Origin: Rhynchopus euleeides
Lineage: Eukaryota; Euglenozoa; Diplonemea; Diplonemida; Diplonemidae
Reading direction: 5' to 3'
NCBI GenBank assembly: GCA_963210315.1
Contig: OY723268.1
Coordinates: 62,001-126,000 of the forward strand
DNA length: 64,000 nucleotides
In this document: positions 7,687 to 18,228 of the stretch, piece after piece
Layout: each line of letters starts with the position of its first letter
Position numbering within the stretch: the first letter of the stretch is position 1
Made by a program: the position numbers and the translations under genes
Notes under the pieces: model-generated
Database searches by the model: none
Seen by the model: only the letters and a program-made list of their open reading frames with translations
What the model was told of the DNA's origin: nothing

Positions 7687-7758
7687 TCTCCTATGGTGTA
7701 GTGGTTAGCACTCCAGACTCTGAATCTGGCGACCGCGGTTCGAATCCGCGTAGGAGAA
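7687..7758 (+). tRNA. tRNA-Gln (CTG)
   Basis: Stem CCAGA/TCTGG, loop CTCTGAA, acceptor TCTCCTA/TAGGAGA. Confidence 0.96.
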
Positions 7759-7856
7759 CATCTTTTTTACATAGAGATACCAACAGAAACATGCAATTGG
7801 ATACACACACACAAACAAATTCTTTGTGCATAAGGGAAAATATGGAAAAAGATATG

Positions 7857-7928
7857 TTCCGCTGCGGGGAATTGAACCCCGGTCTGCCGGGTGAGAGCCG
7901 GCTGTTCTAACCACTATACTACAGCGGA
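7857..7928 (-). tRNA. tRNA-Glu (CTC)
   Basis: Stem GCCGG/CCGGC, loop CTCTCAC with the normal U33, in contrast to Glu-TTC. Confidence 0.95.
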
Positions 7929-8027
7929 TCTGAAAGTATACCAGAATACCTTACATGCAGGATGCTTCCAGTGCAGTTTCCCCCTTTCATACAGCACCAC
8001 ACGGAGAGGATACCTGTTGTAGAGAGA

Positions 8028-8109
8028 GGCAGGGTGGCCGAGTGGTCTAAGGCGGAGGACTCAAGTTCCTTTCTCTTCGGAGGCGTGGGTTCAAACCCCA
8101 CTCTTGTCA
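8028..8109 (+). tRNA. tRNA-Leu (CAA), chimeric 3' end
   Basis: Anticodon loop CTCAAGT. The body is that of Leu-CAA of copies C and D, but the acceptor 3' strand and flank come from Leu-TAG. GGCAGGG still pairs with TCTTGTC, but with three G-U pairs. It is a second, independent Leu-Leu exchange (486 bp lost). Confidence 0.9.
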
Positions 8110-8178
8110 TACCTTTATTCAAAGTGTGTACACACACAACACACAAAACATTTCAACCAATATTTTCAACAATAATGT

Positions 8179-8705
8179 GACCTGTCCGGGAATTGAACCT
8201 GTGTCCACCAGTTGCACTGCTATTTTACTGTGGTGCACTAGACCACTAGACTATTGCAGGCAGCTTCTTCAGCAGATGTAACCCATATGTACTGTATATG
8301 TTGTGACAGCAAGTGGGGTTCGAACCCCCGACCGCTCACTACAAGGAGGTGTGCTCAACCACTAGACTATGGGAGCCAGCTTCCCATATCTTCGTAGTCT
8401 TCCAGTACACTATACTACCGCACATCTTCAGGGTTCGAACCCCCGACCGCTCATTACAAGGAGGTGTACTCAACCACTAGACTATCGGAGGCAGCTTCTT
8501 CAGTGTACGTAACCTATATACACTGCACATGTTGTAACAGCAAGTGGGGTTCGAACCCCCGACCGCTCACTACAAGGAGGTGTGCTCAACCACTATACTA
8601 TGGGAGCCACCTTACTATATCTTGGTACATCTCTTCAGGGTTCGAACCCCCAACCTCTCCCAACACAGGTGGTGTGCTCAACCACTAGACTTTCTGAGGG
8701 GCGCC
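8179..8705 (-). pseudogene. Block of five tRNA-like elements, copy B
   Basis: The counterpart of the elements at 196-722. Confidence 0.6.
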
Positions 8706-8745
8706 TGTATGTTCCAACCTCCTTCATGGGCATCGAATATCCGAC

Positions 8746-10305
8746 CGTAGGCAGGTTAGCCTAGAGGTTAGAATTCCTGACTGTGACAAAAGAGGCCCGG
8801 GTTCAAATCCCGGGACAGAATTTTTTTGGGGGATTTGCTTGACCAAATCCCAACCAATTTTTGCCCCCATTTTCCTCCTAAATATGCTTGCCCCAGGCGC
8901 CGAAATGAGTACCAAAAAGTGATAACCAGCGTCTGTACGTGCCACCATCGCTTTCGGATTTTCACGGTTCGCCCGCCATAATTGATAAAATGCAGTTGGC
9001 CGGAATTTTTCGATAAACTTTTTTTTTCTGAAAGATATAAAGCTCCTAACCCTGCTACGTTTCACCCAAAAAGTCTGTACATATCGTCACGTACAGACAT
9101 CGGTAGTATATTTTTTCAAAGGAATTCGGCGGGTATTTCCAGCACTGTGGGTTCAAACCTCACTTTCTGTTTTTTTACCCATGTCCAACTTTGATGGTTC
9201 GAACACCCTGGGGGGGTCTATTTCGGGTGTCTCAAAAATGCGCGAGAGGTGGGGATATTGGGTCAGAGAGGAATCAAACTGTTGGTAGGGTACTGCCCAG
9301 CCACCACCAATTAAGTCGTTTTTGGTGTTCCAAAAAGTGTTTTTTGGCCATTTTTGGACCTATTTTTGGGGTTTTGACCCCCCAGATCGACGACTTTTTT
9401 GGATCCAGATATACCCGTGTCTGTACCAGATTCTGGGTGTGGAAATAATAAAAAAAAACCGAAAAAAAACCTCAACCAGGTATCGAACTTGCTTCCAACA
9501 CACCTAGATTCCTTAGAAAACACCCCATGATTTCACCTCGATATGTACCTGGAGCTCCATTCTGAGCCCTGGTGAGCCCACCAACAGTTTGCACCGTTTC
9601 TCCCCCGAAATCTGGGTCAAACACGGTGGTATCAGTTTCGAACCGGGGACCCGATTTTTTTTACAGGAATGGCCTTTTTTAGGCCAAAATGGCCGAAAAA
9701 CAGGGTTTTGGCCAAAAAAAACGACTTAGTGGGTGCTGGCTGGGGACCCATATTTCAACACTATACACCGTTTCGCACCCAGTATCTGAACCATTCGCGC
9801 ATTTTTGAGATACCCGATTTTGACCCACCCAGGGTGTTCGAACCACCCAAATTGGAGTTTTGTAAAAAAAAAAAAAAAAAAAAAAAGCAAGGTTTGAACC
9901 CACAGTGCTACAAATTTCCCAGAAATTCCTTTGAAAAAGTATACTACCGATGTCTGTACGTGACGATATGTACAAACTTTTTCAGCCAAACGTAGCAGGG
10001 TTATGAGCTTTATATCTTTCGAGAAAAAAAAAGTTTATCGAAAAATTCCGGACCAACCAGTTTTACCAATTTTGGCTGAGGACCCGTAAAAAACCGAACG
10101 CGTCAGTGGCACGCAGAGACGCTGGCTGTCGACTTTTGGTACTCAAAGTCCACCCAGGGGTCAGCAGAAGTGGGTGGAAAAAAGTTTGTGAAAATTAACA
10201 CTTTTGCGCAAAAATATTTTTTCGAAAAAGTTTTGAATTTTTCCGGGAATCGAACCCGGGCCTCTTTGGTCACAACCAAGAATTGTAACCACTAGACTAC
10301 CCTTG
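8746..10305. repeat. Inverted duplication, copy B
   Basis: The counterpart of 763-2322. Confidence 0.8.
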
Positions 10306-10401
10306 TTAGTTTATAAAGCACTTATACTTAAGAAGGGCAATGATATGGGGAAATGTTTTGGTGCAGTATGTGCATGGGCATAAGTTGATGCATAAAAAAA
10401 G

Positions 10402-10473
10402 CAACCGTGGCAGGACTCGAACCTGCAACCGCCTGATCCGTAGTCAGGCGCTCTTCCATTGAGCCACACGGTC
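10402..10473 (-). tRNA. tRNA-Arg (ACG), copy B
   Basis: Identical to the gene at 2419. Confidence 0.95.
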
Positions 10474-10582
10474 TCTGATAATTTATTGAAGATGTTACAT
10501 CATGGAGGTACTTGCACAGGGTGCTGCTGCCTTGACTGTGTGTGTATATATATATATGTATACACAAACAAAAGATAACTAC

Positions 10583-10655
10583 TAGCAGAGGTAGGTTTCG
10601 ATCCTACGACCTGTGGGTTATGAGCCCACCGCGCTGACCACTGCGCCACTCTGCT
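10583..10655 (-). tRNA. Initiator tRNA-Met (CAT), copy B
   Basis: Identical to the gene at 2600. Confidence 0.95.
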
Positions 10656-10676
10656 TCTGTTGTTTACTTTCACAGC

Positions 10677-10748
10677 TCCCCTATGGTGTAGTGGTTAGCA
10701 CCCTGGACTTTGAATCCAGTAGCCGCGGTTCAAACCCGCGTGGGGGAA
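10677..10748 (+). tRNA. tRNA-Gln (TTG), copy B
   Basis: Identical to the gene at 2694. Confidence 0.95.
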
Positions 10749-10889
10749 CCTTTTGACTATATGCATGCCTGGAGTATATATGGATACACACACATATCAC
10801 ACACAATACAGGAATCACAGTACAAACAGCTGAAGAGATTGTCCGTGCATTTTTTGTGCATGGAGAGAAAAAGATAAGAAAAGAAAAAA

Positions 10890-10962
10890 CTCCTCCTGTT
10901 GGGTTCGAACCAACGACCTGCAGGTTAACAGCCTGACGCGCTACCGACTGCGCCAAGGAGGA
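10890..10962 (-). tRNA. tRNA-Asn (GTT), copy B
   Basis: Identical to the gene at 2907. Confidence 0.95.
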
Positions 10963-11040
10963 TCTGTAAGTATAGGGTAAAAGGGAATAACAGCTGCAGT
11001 CCTGTACACAGTACACAGGCACATATAAGGTACATAAAAG

Positions 11041-11113
11041 TACAGCTAGTCGGGATTGAACCGACGATCTCTCGCGTGTGAGGCGAGCGTCCTAACCACT
11101 AGACGATAGCTGC
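11041..11113 (-). tRNA. tRNA-Val (CAC), copy B
   Basis: Identical to the gene at 3058. Confidence 0.95.
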
Positions 11114-11205
11114 TCTGATAATATAGGACAAGGCCACTTACCTGTTGTTACACTGTAGTAGTGCCAGCCAGACGAAACACACCACACCACAAGGAAGAAA
11201 AGGGA

Positions 11206-11277
11206 TTCCCCCTCCGGGGTTCGAACCCGGGTCGCCTGGGTGAAGACCAGGTATACTAACCACTGTACTAAAGGGGA
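11206..11277 (-). tRNA. tRNA-Glu (TTC), C33, copy B
   Basis: Identical to the gene at 3223. Confidence 0.95.
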
Positions 11278-11303
11278 CATGGACTGGGGCTATCCCTTTC
11301 CAT

Positions 11304-11375
11304 GGGCGTTTAGCTCAGTGGTAGAGCGCCCGTTCTGCATACGGGAGGCCGAGGGTTCGAACCCCTCAATGTCCA
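11304..11375 (+). tRNA. tRNA-Ala (TGC), C33, copy B
   Basis: Identical to the gene at 3321. Confidence 0.95.
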
Positions 11376-11402
11376 TGTTTTTTCTCTGCATCTACTATCA
11401 AG

Positions 11403-11475
11403 GCCCGTGTAGCCCAATGGATAAGGCGTTCGCTTCCTAAGCGAAAGATTGTGGGTTCGATCCCCACCATGGGTA
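11403..11475 (+). tRNA. tRNA-Arg (CCT), copy B
   Basis: Identical to the gene at 3420. Confidence 0.95.
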
Positions 11476-11574
11476 CCTTCTCTTTTTACGTGTGTGTGAG
11501 AGACTCTTTCTTCCAACACATATATGCACTCACACACAGCCTGTATGATAACACAGGTGCTGCCTGTTCTCAGA

Positions 11575-11646
11575 GGCTCGGTGGTCTAGTGGCATGATTC
11601 TCGCTTAGGGTGCGAGAGGTCCGGGGTTCGATTCCCCGCCGAGCCC
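11575..11646 (+). tRNA. tRNA-Pro (AGG), copy B
   Basis: Identical to the gene at 3592. Confidence 0.95.
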
Positions 11647-11681
11647 AGTTTTATTAAGCCCCAGTTTTGTTACACTCACAA

Positions 11682-11753
11682 GCGGCCATGGTTTAGTGGT
11701 TAGAACACCTGTTCGTGGCACAGGAGACCCGAGTTCAATTCTCGGTGGCCGCT
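11682..11753 (+). tRNA. tRNA-His (GTG), C33, copy B
   Basis: Identical to the gene at 3699. Confidence 0.94.
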
Positions 11754-11849
11754 CATACTTTTTTTAACACTTTTTTTGTGTGCAGTATCTGCACAAAAAT
11801 ATTTACAAGAAACAAAAGAATCCCCTGTCACTTTTTTGCAGCAAAGAGT

Positions 11850-11922
11850 TACCCCGTGTGGGACTCGAACCCACAGCCTTTGGATTAGAAGTCCAACGCG
11901 CTATCCATTGCGCCAACGGGGC
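11850..11922 (-). tRNA. tRNA-Arg (TCT), copy B
   Basis: Identical to the gene at 3867; the last tRNA before the gap. Confidence 0.95.
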
Positions 11923-12000
11923 ACCTTCCTAGGATATGGCTATATAAAGAGTTGTGCACTGATGTATACACACATATTTGTTCTGTGTAAGTTCCTTTGC

Positions 12001-12200
12001 NNNNNNNNNNNNNNNNNNNNNNNNNNNNNNNNNNNNNNNNNNNNNNNNNNNNNNNNNNNNNNNNNNNNNNNNNNNNNNNNNNNNNNNNNNNNNNNNNNNN
12101 NNNNNNNNNNNNNNNNNNNNNNNNNNNNNNNNNNNNNNNNNNNNNNNNNNNNNNNNNNNNNNNNNNNNNNNNNNNNNNNNNNNNNNNNNNNNNNNNNNNN
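12001..12200. other. Assembly gap (200 N)
   Basis: A placeholder of exactly 200 N. Comparison with copies C and D shows that about 3.4 kb is missing, so the drawn size is not the true size. Confidence 0.99.
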
Positions 12201-12237
12201 ACCGCGAAGGTCTCCGGTTCGAGCCCGGATAGGTGTA
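12201..12237 (+). tRNA. tRNA-Val (AAC), 3' part only, cut by the gap
   Basis: The anticodon-stem 3' side, T-arm and acceptor 3' strand match the gene at 7378; the 5' half lies in the gap. Confidence 0.85.
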
Positions 12238-12313
12238 CTTTCTTTTTGTCCCTGCAGCCACTTCTTTACCGCCCACATTCCTCTCTTATTTCCCTTCAGG
12301 GCACAGAGTTGTA

Positions 12314-12394
12314 GCGGACGTACCCAAGTGGTTACGGGGCTCGCTGCTAAGCGAGTGTGCTCTGCATGCGCAAGTTCGAACCTTGCCGTTCGCG
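12314..12394 (+). tRNA. tRNA-Ser (GCT), copy B, one base short
   Basis: 81 nt: one C is missing at the start of the anticodon loop (GCTCGCTGCTAA), leaving a 6-nt loop. This is probably a sequencing error beside the gap. Confidence 0.85.
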
Positions 12395-12471
12395 TTTTTG
12401 TATGAACATCCCTTCCTTGTATCTCTTTGCCTAGTGGCTATATAGATAAGGCAATCCAACTGATTATCAGA

Positions 12472-12543
12472 TCTCCTATGGTGTAGTGGTTAGCACTCCA
12501 GACTCTGAATCTGGCGACCGCGGTTCGAATCCGCGTAGGAGAA
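12472..12543 (+). tRNA. tRNA-Gln (CTG), copy B
   Basis: Identical to the gene at 7687. Confidence 0.95.
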
Positions 12544-12641
12544 CATCTTTTTTACATAGAGATACCAACAGAAACATGCAATTGGATACACACACACAAA
12601 CAAATTCTTTGTGCATAAGGGAAAATATGGAAAAAGATATG

Positions 12642-12712
12642 TTCCGCTGCGGGGAATTGAACCCCGGTCTGCCGGTGAGAGCCGGCTGTTCTAACCACTA
12701 TACTACAGCGGA
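12642..12712 (-). tRNA. tRNA-Glu (CTC), copy B, one base short
   Basis: 71 nt; one G of a GGG run in the anticodon arm is missing relative to other copies, likely a homopolymer error. Confidence 0.85.
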
Positions 12713-12811
12713 TCTGAAAGTATACCAGAATACCTTACATGCAGGATGCTTCCAGTGCAGTTTCCCCCTTTCATACAGCACCACACGGAGAGGATACCTG
12801 TTGTAGAGAGA

Positions 12812-12892
12812 GGCAGGGTGGCCGAGTGGTCTAAGGCGGAGGACTCAAGTTCCTTTCTCTTCGGAGGCGTGGGTTCAAACCCACCCCTGTCA
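12812..12892 (+). tRNA. tRNA-Leu (CAA), copy B, one base short
   Basis: A native Leu-CAA (3' acceptor CCCTGTC), but one C of the T-stem run is missing (81 nt). Confidence 0.88.
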
Positions 12893-12975
12893 CACCTTTG
12901 TTATGTAGCTGTATGCACTGTTACTCCTGCTCCCTCTCATAGAGTGCTTCATACACTTGATAATAATAGAATGTA

Positions 12976-13057
12976 GGCAAGGTGGCCGAGTGGTCTAAGG
13001 CGCTACGTTCAGGTCGTAGTCTCTTCGGGGGCGTGAGTTCAAACCTCACCCTTGTCA
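12976..13057 (+). tRNA. tRNA-Leu (CAG), copy B
   Basis: The native, non-chimeric form: T-arm GTGAGTTCAAACCTCAC and acceptor GGCAAGG/CCTTGTC. Confidence 0.95.
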
Positions 13058-13156
13058 CTTTTCATACTTCAAAACCGCACAGGCAAACAACTTTTTCTCC
13101 CATACATTCCCAAGGAAAGATTCCTTATGTGTATGGATATTCTACCAATTAAACAG

Positions 13157-13226
13157 GCGTAATTGGTCTAGTGGTAGAATGGCTCCCTGCCACGGAGTCG
13201 GCCCGGGTTCGATTCCGGATTACGCA
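13157..13226 (+). tRNA. tRNA-Gly (GCC), copy B, one base short
   Basis: 70 nt; one C is missing in the T-stem (GATTCCGGATT instead of GATTCCCGGATT). Confidence 0.88.
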
Positions 13227-13295
13227 CTTCCTTTTTTAAAATCTTTTCCCCTATATTTTCATGTAATAATGCCTGAACTCACTTCCTTATGCACT

Positions 13296-13378
13296 GGCAA
13301 GATGGCCGAGTGGTCTAAGGCGCCAGGTTTAGGCCCTGGTCTCTTCGGGGGCGTGGGGTTCAAACCCCACTCTTGTCA
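13296..13378 (+). tRNA. tRNA-Leu (TAG), copy B, one extra base
   Basis: 83 nt; GTGGGG replaces GTGGG in the T-arm. Confidence 0.88.
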
Positions 13379-13446
13379 TACCTTTATTCAAAGTGTGTAC
13401 ACACACAACACACAAAACATTTCAACCAATATTTTCAACAATAATG

Positions 13447-13973
13447 TGACCTGTCCGGAATTGAACCTGTGTCCACCAGTTGCACTGCTATTTTACTGTG
13501 GTGCACTAGACCACTAGACTATTGCAGGCAGCTTCTTCAGCAGATGTAACCCATATGTACTGTATATGTTGTGACAGCAAGTGGGGTTCGAACCCCCGAC
13601 CGCTCACTACAAGGAGGTGTGCTCAACCACTAGACTATGGGAGCCAGCTTCCCATATCTTCGTAGTCTTCCAGTACACTATACTACCGCACATCTTCAGG
13701 GTTCGAACCCCCGACCGCTCATTACAAGGAGGTGTACTCAACCACTAGACTATCGGAGGCAGCTTCTTCAGTGTACGTAACCTATATACACTGCACATGT
13801 TGTAACAGCAAGTGGGGTTCGAACCCCCGACCGCTCACTACAAGGAGGTGTGCTCAACCACTATACTATGGGAGCCACCTTACTATATCTTGGTACATCT
13901 CTTCAGGGTTCGAACCCCCAACCTCTCCCAACACAGGTGGTGTGCTCAACCACTAGACTTTCTGAGGGGCGCC
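13447..13973 (-). pseudogene. Block of five tRNA-like elements, copy C
   Basis: The counterpart of 196-722; one G is missing near 13456. Confidence 0.6.
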
Positions 13974-14013
13974 TGTATGTTCCAACCTCCTTCATGGGCA
14001 TCGAATATCCGAC

Positions 14014-15573
14014 CGTAGGCAGGTTAGCCTAGAGGTTAGAATTCCTGACTGTGACAAAAGAGGCCCGGGTTCAAATCCCGGGACAGAATTTTTTTGGGGG
14101 ATTTGCTTGACCAAATCCCAACCAATTTTTGCCCCCATTTTCCTCCTAAATATGCTTGCCCCAGGCGCCGAAATGAGTACCAAAAAGTGATAACCAGCGT
14201 CTGTACGTGCCACCATCGCTTTCGGATTTTCACGGTTCGCCCGCCATAATTGATAAAATGCAGTTGGCCGGAATTTTTCGATAAACTTTTTTTTTCTGAA
14301 AGATATAAAGCTCCTAACCCTGCTACGTTTCACCCAAAAAGTCTGTACATATCGTCACGTACAGACATCGGTAGTATATTTTTTCAAAGGAATTCGGCGG
14401 GTATTTCCAGCACTGTGGGTTCAAACCTCACTTTCTGTTTTTTTACCCATGTCCAACTTTGATGGTTCGAACACCCTGGGGGGGTCTATTTCGGGTGTCT
14501 CAAAAATGCGCGAGAGGTGGGGATATTGGGTCAGAGAGGAATCAAACTGTTGGTAGGGTACTGCCCAGCCACCACCAATTAAGTCGTTTTTGGTGTTCCA
14601 AAAAGTGTTTTTTGGCCATTTTTGGACCTATTTTTGGGGTTTTGACCCCCCAGATCGACGACTTTTTTGGATCCAGATATACCCGTGTCTGTACCAGATT
14701 CTGGGTGTGGAAATAATAAAAAAAAACCGAAAAAAAACCTCAACCAGGTATCGAACTTGCTTCCAACACACCTAGATTCCTTAGAAAACACCCCATGATT
14801 TCACCTCGATATGTACCTGGAGCTCCATTCTGAGCCCTGGTGAGCCCACCAACAGTTTGCACCGTTTCTCCCCCGAAATCTGGGTCAAACACGGTGGTAT
14901 CAGTTTCGAACCGGGGACCCGATTTTTTTTACAGGAATGGCCTTTTTTAGGCCAAAATGGCCGAAAAACAGGGTTTTGCCAAAAAAAACGACTTAGTGGG
15001 TGCTGGCTGGGGACCCATATTTCAACACTATACACCGTTTCGCACCCAGTATCTGAACCATTCGCGCATTTTTGAGATACCCGATTTTGACCCACCCAGG
15101 GTGTTCGAACCACCCAAATTGGAGTTTTGTAAAAAAAAAAAAAAAAAAAAAAAAGCAAGGTTTGAACCCACAGTGCTACAAATTTCCCAGAAATTCCTTT
15201 GAAAAAGTATACTACCGATGTCTGTACGTGACGATATGTACAAACTTTTTCAGCCAAACGTAGCAGGGTTATGAGCTTTATATCTTTCGAGAAAAAAAAA
15301 GTTTATCGAAAAATTCCGGACCAACCAGTTTTACCAATTTTGGCTGAGGACCCGTAAAAAACCGAACGCGTCAGTGGCACGCAGAGACGCTGGCTGTCGA
15401 CTTTTGGTACTCAAAGTCCACCCAGGGGTCAGCAGAAGTGGGTGGAAAAAAGTTTGTGAAAATTAACACTTTTGCGCAAAAATATTTTTTCGAAAAAGTT
15501 TTGAATTTTTCCGGGAATCGAACCCGGGCCTCTTTGGTCACAACCAAGAATTGTAACCACTAGACTACCCTTG
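14014..15573. repeat. Inverted duplication, copy C
   Basis: The counterpart of 763-2322, with one G lost near 14978 and one A gained in the poly-A near 15150. Confidence 0.8.
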
Positions 15574-15669
15574 TTAGTTTATAAAGCACTTATACTTAAG
15601 AAGGGCAATGATATGGGGAAATGTTTTGGTGCAGTATGTGCATGGGCATAAGTTGATGCATAAAAAAAG

Positions 15670-15741
15670 CAACCGTGGCAGGACTCGAACCTGCAACCGC
15701 CTGATCCGTAGTCAGGCGCTCTTCCATTGAGCCACACGGTC
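15670..15741 (-). tRNA. tRNA-Arg (ACG), copy C
   Basis: Identical to the gene at 2419. Confidence 0.95.
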
Positions 15742-15850
15742 TCTGATAATTTATTGAAGATGTTACATCATGGAGGTACTTGCACAGGGTGCTGCTGCCT
15801 TGACTGTGTGTGTATATATATATATGTATACACAAACAAAAGATAACTAC

Positions 15851-15923
15851 TAGCAGAGGTAGGTTTCGATCCTACGACCTGTGGGTTATGAGCCCACCGC
15901 GCTGACCACTGCGCCACTCTGCT
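15851..15923 (-). tRNA. Initiator tRNA-Met (CAT), copy C
   Basis: Identical to the gene at 2600. Confidence 0.95.
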
Positions 15924-15944
15924 TCTGTTGTTTACTTTCACAGC

Positions 15945-16016
15945 TCCCCTATGGTGTAGTGGTTAGCACCCTGGACTTTGAATCCAGTAGCCGCGGTTCA
16001 AACCCGCGTGGGGGAA
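15945..16016 (+). tRNA. tRNA-Gln (TTG), copy C
   Basis: Identical to the gene at 2694. Confidence 0.95.
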
Positions 16017-16157
16017 CCTTTTGACTATATGCATGCCTGGAGTATATATGGATACACACACATATCACACACAATACAGGAATCACAGTACAAACAGCTG
16101 AAGAGATTGTCCGTGCATTTTTTGTGCATGGAGAGAAAAAGATAAGAAAAGAAAAAA

Positions 16158-16230
16158 CTCCTCCTGTTGGGTTCGAACCAACGACCTGCAGGTTAACAGC
16201 CTGACGCGCTACCGACTGCGCCAAGGAGGA
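16158..16230 (-). tRNA. tRNA-Asn (GTT), copy C
   Basis: Identical to the gene at 2907. Confidence 0.95.
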
Positions 16231-16308
16231 TCTGTAAGTATAGGGTAAAAGGGAATAACAGCTGCAGTCCTGTACACAGTACACAGGCACATATAAGGTA
16301 CATAAAAG

Positions 16309-16381
16309 TACAGCTAGTCGGGATTGAACCGACGATCTCTCGCGTGTGAGGCGAGCGTCCTAACCACTAGACGATAGCTGC
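16309..16381 (-). tRNA. tRNA-Val (CAC), copy C
   Basis: Identical to the gene at 3058. Confidence 0.95.
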
Positions 16382-16473
16382 TCTGATAATATAGGACAAG
16401 GCCACTTACCTGTTGTTACACTGTAGTAGTGCCAGCCAGACGAAACACACCACACCACAAGGAAGAAAAGGGA

Positions 16474-16545
16474 TTCCCCCTCCGGGGTTCGAACCCGGGT
16501 CGCCTGGGTGAAGACCAGGTATACTAACCACTGTACTAAAGGGGA
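16474..16545 (-). tRNA. tRNA-Glu (TTC), C33, copy C
   Basis: Identical to the gene at 3223. Confidence 0.95.
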
Positions 16546-16571
16546 CATGGACTGGGGCTATCCCTTTCCAT

Positions 16572-16643
16572 GGGCGTTTAGCTCAGTGGTAGAGCGCCCG
16601 TTCTGCATACGGGAGGCCGAGGGTTCGAACCCCTCAATGTCCA
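16572..16643 (+). tRNA. tRNA-Ala (TGC), C33, copy C
   Basis: Identical to the gene at 3321. Confidence 0.95.
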
Positions 16644-16670
16644 TGTTTTTTCTCTGCATCTACTATCAAG

Positions 16671-16743
16671 GCCCGTGTAGCCCAATGGATAAGGCGTTCG
16701 CTTCCTAAGCGAAAGATTGTGGGTTCGATCCCCACCATGGGTA
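16671..16743 (+). tRNA. tRNA-Arg (CCT), copy C
   Basis: Identical to the gene at 3420. Confidence 0.95.
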
Positions 16744-16842
16744 CCTTCTCTTTTTACGTGTGTGTGAGAGACTCTTTCTTCCAACACATATATGCACTCA
16801 CACACAGCCTGTATGATAACACAGGTGCTGCCTGTTCTCAGA

Positions 16843-16914
16843 GGCTCGGTGGTCTAGTGGCATGATTCTCGCTTAGGGTGCGAGAGGTCCGGGGTTCGAT
16901 TCCCCGCCGAGCCC
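16843..16914 (+). tRNA. tRNA-Pro (AGG), copy C
   Basis: Identical to the gene at 3592. Confidence 0.95.
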
Positions 16915-16949
16915 AGTTTTATTAAGCCCCAGTTTTGTTACACTCACAA

Positions 16950-17021
16950 GCGGCCATGGTTTAGTGGTTAGAACACCTGTTCGTGGCACAGGAGACCCGA
17001 GTTCAATTCTCGGTGGCCGCT
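16950..17021 (+). tRNA. tRNA-His (GTG), C33, copy C
   Basis: Identical to the gene at 3699. Confidence 0.94.
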
Positions 17022-17117
17022 CATACTTTTTTTAACACTTTTTTTGTGTGCAGTATCTGCACAAAAATATTTACAAGAAACAAAAGAATCCCCTGTCACT
17101 TTTTTGCAGCAAAGAGT

Positions 17118-17190
17118 TACCCCGTGTGGGACTCGAACCCACAGCCTTTGGATTAGAAGTCCAACGCGCTATCCATTGCGCCAACGGGGC
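17118..17190 (-). tRNA. tRNA-Arg (TCT), copy C
   Basis: Identical to the gene at 3867. Confidence 0.95.
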
Positions 17191-17282
17191 ACCTTCCTAG
17201 GATATGGCTATATAAAGAGTTGTGCACTGATGTATACACACATATTTGTTCTGTGTAAGTTCCTTTGCAACAAAAAAGTGTA

Positions 17283-17299
17283 TGCCTCCACCTGGGATT

Positions 17300-17348
<49 letters not shown>

Positions 17349-17355
17349 AAGAGGC
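17283..17355 (-). tRNA. tRNA-Phe (GAA), copy C
   Basis: Identical to the gene at 4032. Confidence 0.95.
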
Positions 17356-17418
17356 TACATTACTGAGTTAACAGAAGGATGACATGTGGGCAACAAGGGT
17401 GCCAGTGCAAATAAGGAG

Positions 17419-17490
17419 AGGCAACTGAGGGGATCGAACCCTCGACCCTTGGTTTACAAGACCAATGCTCTACCACTGAGCTAAATCGCC
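17419..17490 (-). tRNA. tRNA-Thr (TGT), copy C
   Basis: Identical to the gene at 4168. Confidence 0.95.
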
Positions 17491-17517
17491 TTCATAAGGG
17501 GAAATGGTGAAAAAGAA

Positions 17518-17589
17518 TGGAGAATGAGGGGTTCGAACCCTCGGCCTCCCGTATGCGGAACGGGCGCTCTTCCACTGAGCTAATTCCCC
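17518..17589 (-). tRNA. tRNA-Ala (CGC), C33, copy C
   Basis: Identical to the gene at 4267. Confidence 0.95.
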
Positions 17590-17674
17590 CTGCTTTATAA
17601 GCAGGAAAAGGTTCTGTGTTGTGCATATATGTTACACAGCCCACTGGACTATTTCTTGGGTACGAAAAAGAGTC

Positions 17675-17746
17675 TACTCGCGGCGGGGATCGAACCCGCA
17701 ACCTCCGGCGCCGGGAACCGACGCGCTTCCATTGCGCCACGCGAGC
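17675..17746 (-). tRNA. tRNA-Arg (CCG), C33, copy C
   Basis: Identical to the gene at 4424. Confidence 0.85.
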
Positions 17747-17770
17747 TGACATGAAGAAACATAGGAACCA

Positions 17771-17843
17771 GCTCTCGTGGCCTAGTGGTTAAGGCACAGG
17801 TCTTATGAGCCTGGGATCGCGGGTTCAAACCCCGCCGGGAGCA
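17771..17843 (+). tRNA. tRNA-Ile (TAT), copy C
   Basis: Identical to the gene at 4520. Confidence 0.94.
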
Positions 17844-17892
17844 ACTTGTTATCTCTTTTCAGTGGTACTGCTGTACGGAATAATCCATTGTA

Positions 17893-17974
17893 GCGGACGT
17901 ATCCAAGTGGTTAAGGAGGTGCACTCGAAATGCATTGGGCCCTGCCCGCGTAGGTTCAAATCCTGCCGTCCGCG
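17893..17974 (+). tRNA. tRNA-Ser (CGA), copy C
   Basis: Identical to the gene at 4642. Confidence 0.95.
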
Positions 17975-18056
17975 TTTTTTATGTACTACATGAGAATATC
18001 TGTGATTTACGTAAATTGCATGCATTCTGTGTGTACAGTGTATGCATAAAAAAAAG

Positions 18057-18129
18057 TGGAGATTGAGGGTATCGATCCCTCTACCTCTCGCATGCTGAGC
18101 GAGCGCTCTACCATTTGAGCTAAACCCCC
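18057..18129 (-). tRNA. tRNA-Ala (AGC), C33, copy C
   Basis: Identical to the gene at 4806. Confidence 0.95.
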
Positions 18130-18228
18130 TACAATAGAAGAATGAACTGTCGCCCAATACCAGTCTATACACACGTACAGAGGAAACACAAGCAAACACT
18201 GTACACAAGAGAAAAGTCAAAGAAAAGA

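Larger units (their letters stand above)
127..8109. repeat. tRNA array copy A (three tRNA genes deleted)
   Basis: This copy runs from the end of one chimeric tRNA-Leu to the end of another. Compared with copies C and D it lacks the block carrying Leu-CAG, Gly-GCC and most of Leu-TAG (486 bp), through an exchange inside the T arms of Leu-CAA and Leu-TAG. Confidence 0.9.
8110..13378. repeat. tRNA array copy B (with assembly gap)
   Basis: Only 5,269 bp including 200 N. The left gap edge corresponds to copy-A position 4017 and the right edge to about 7415, so about 3.4 kb (Phe-GAA to most of Val-AAC) is unsequenced. The stretch after the gap carries single-base indels in short homopolymers that other copies lack. 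Confidence 0.9.
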
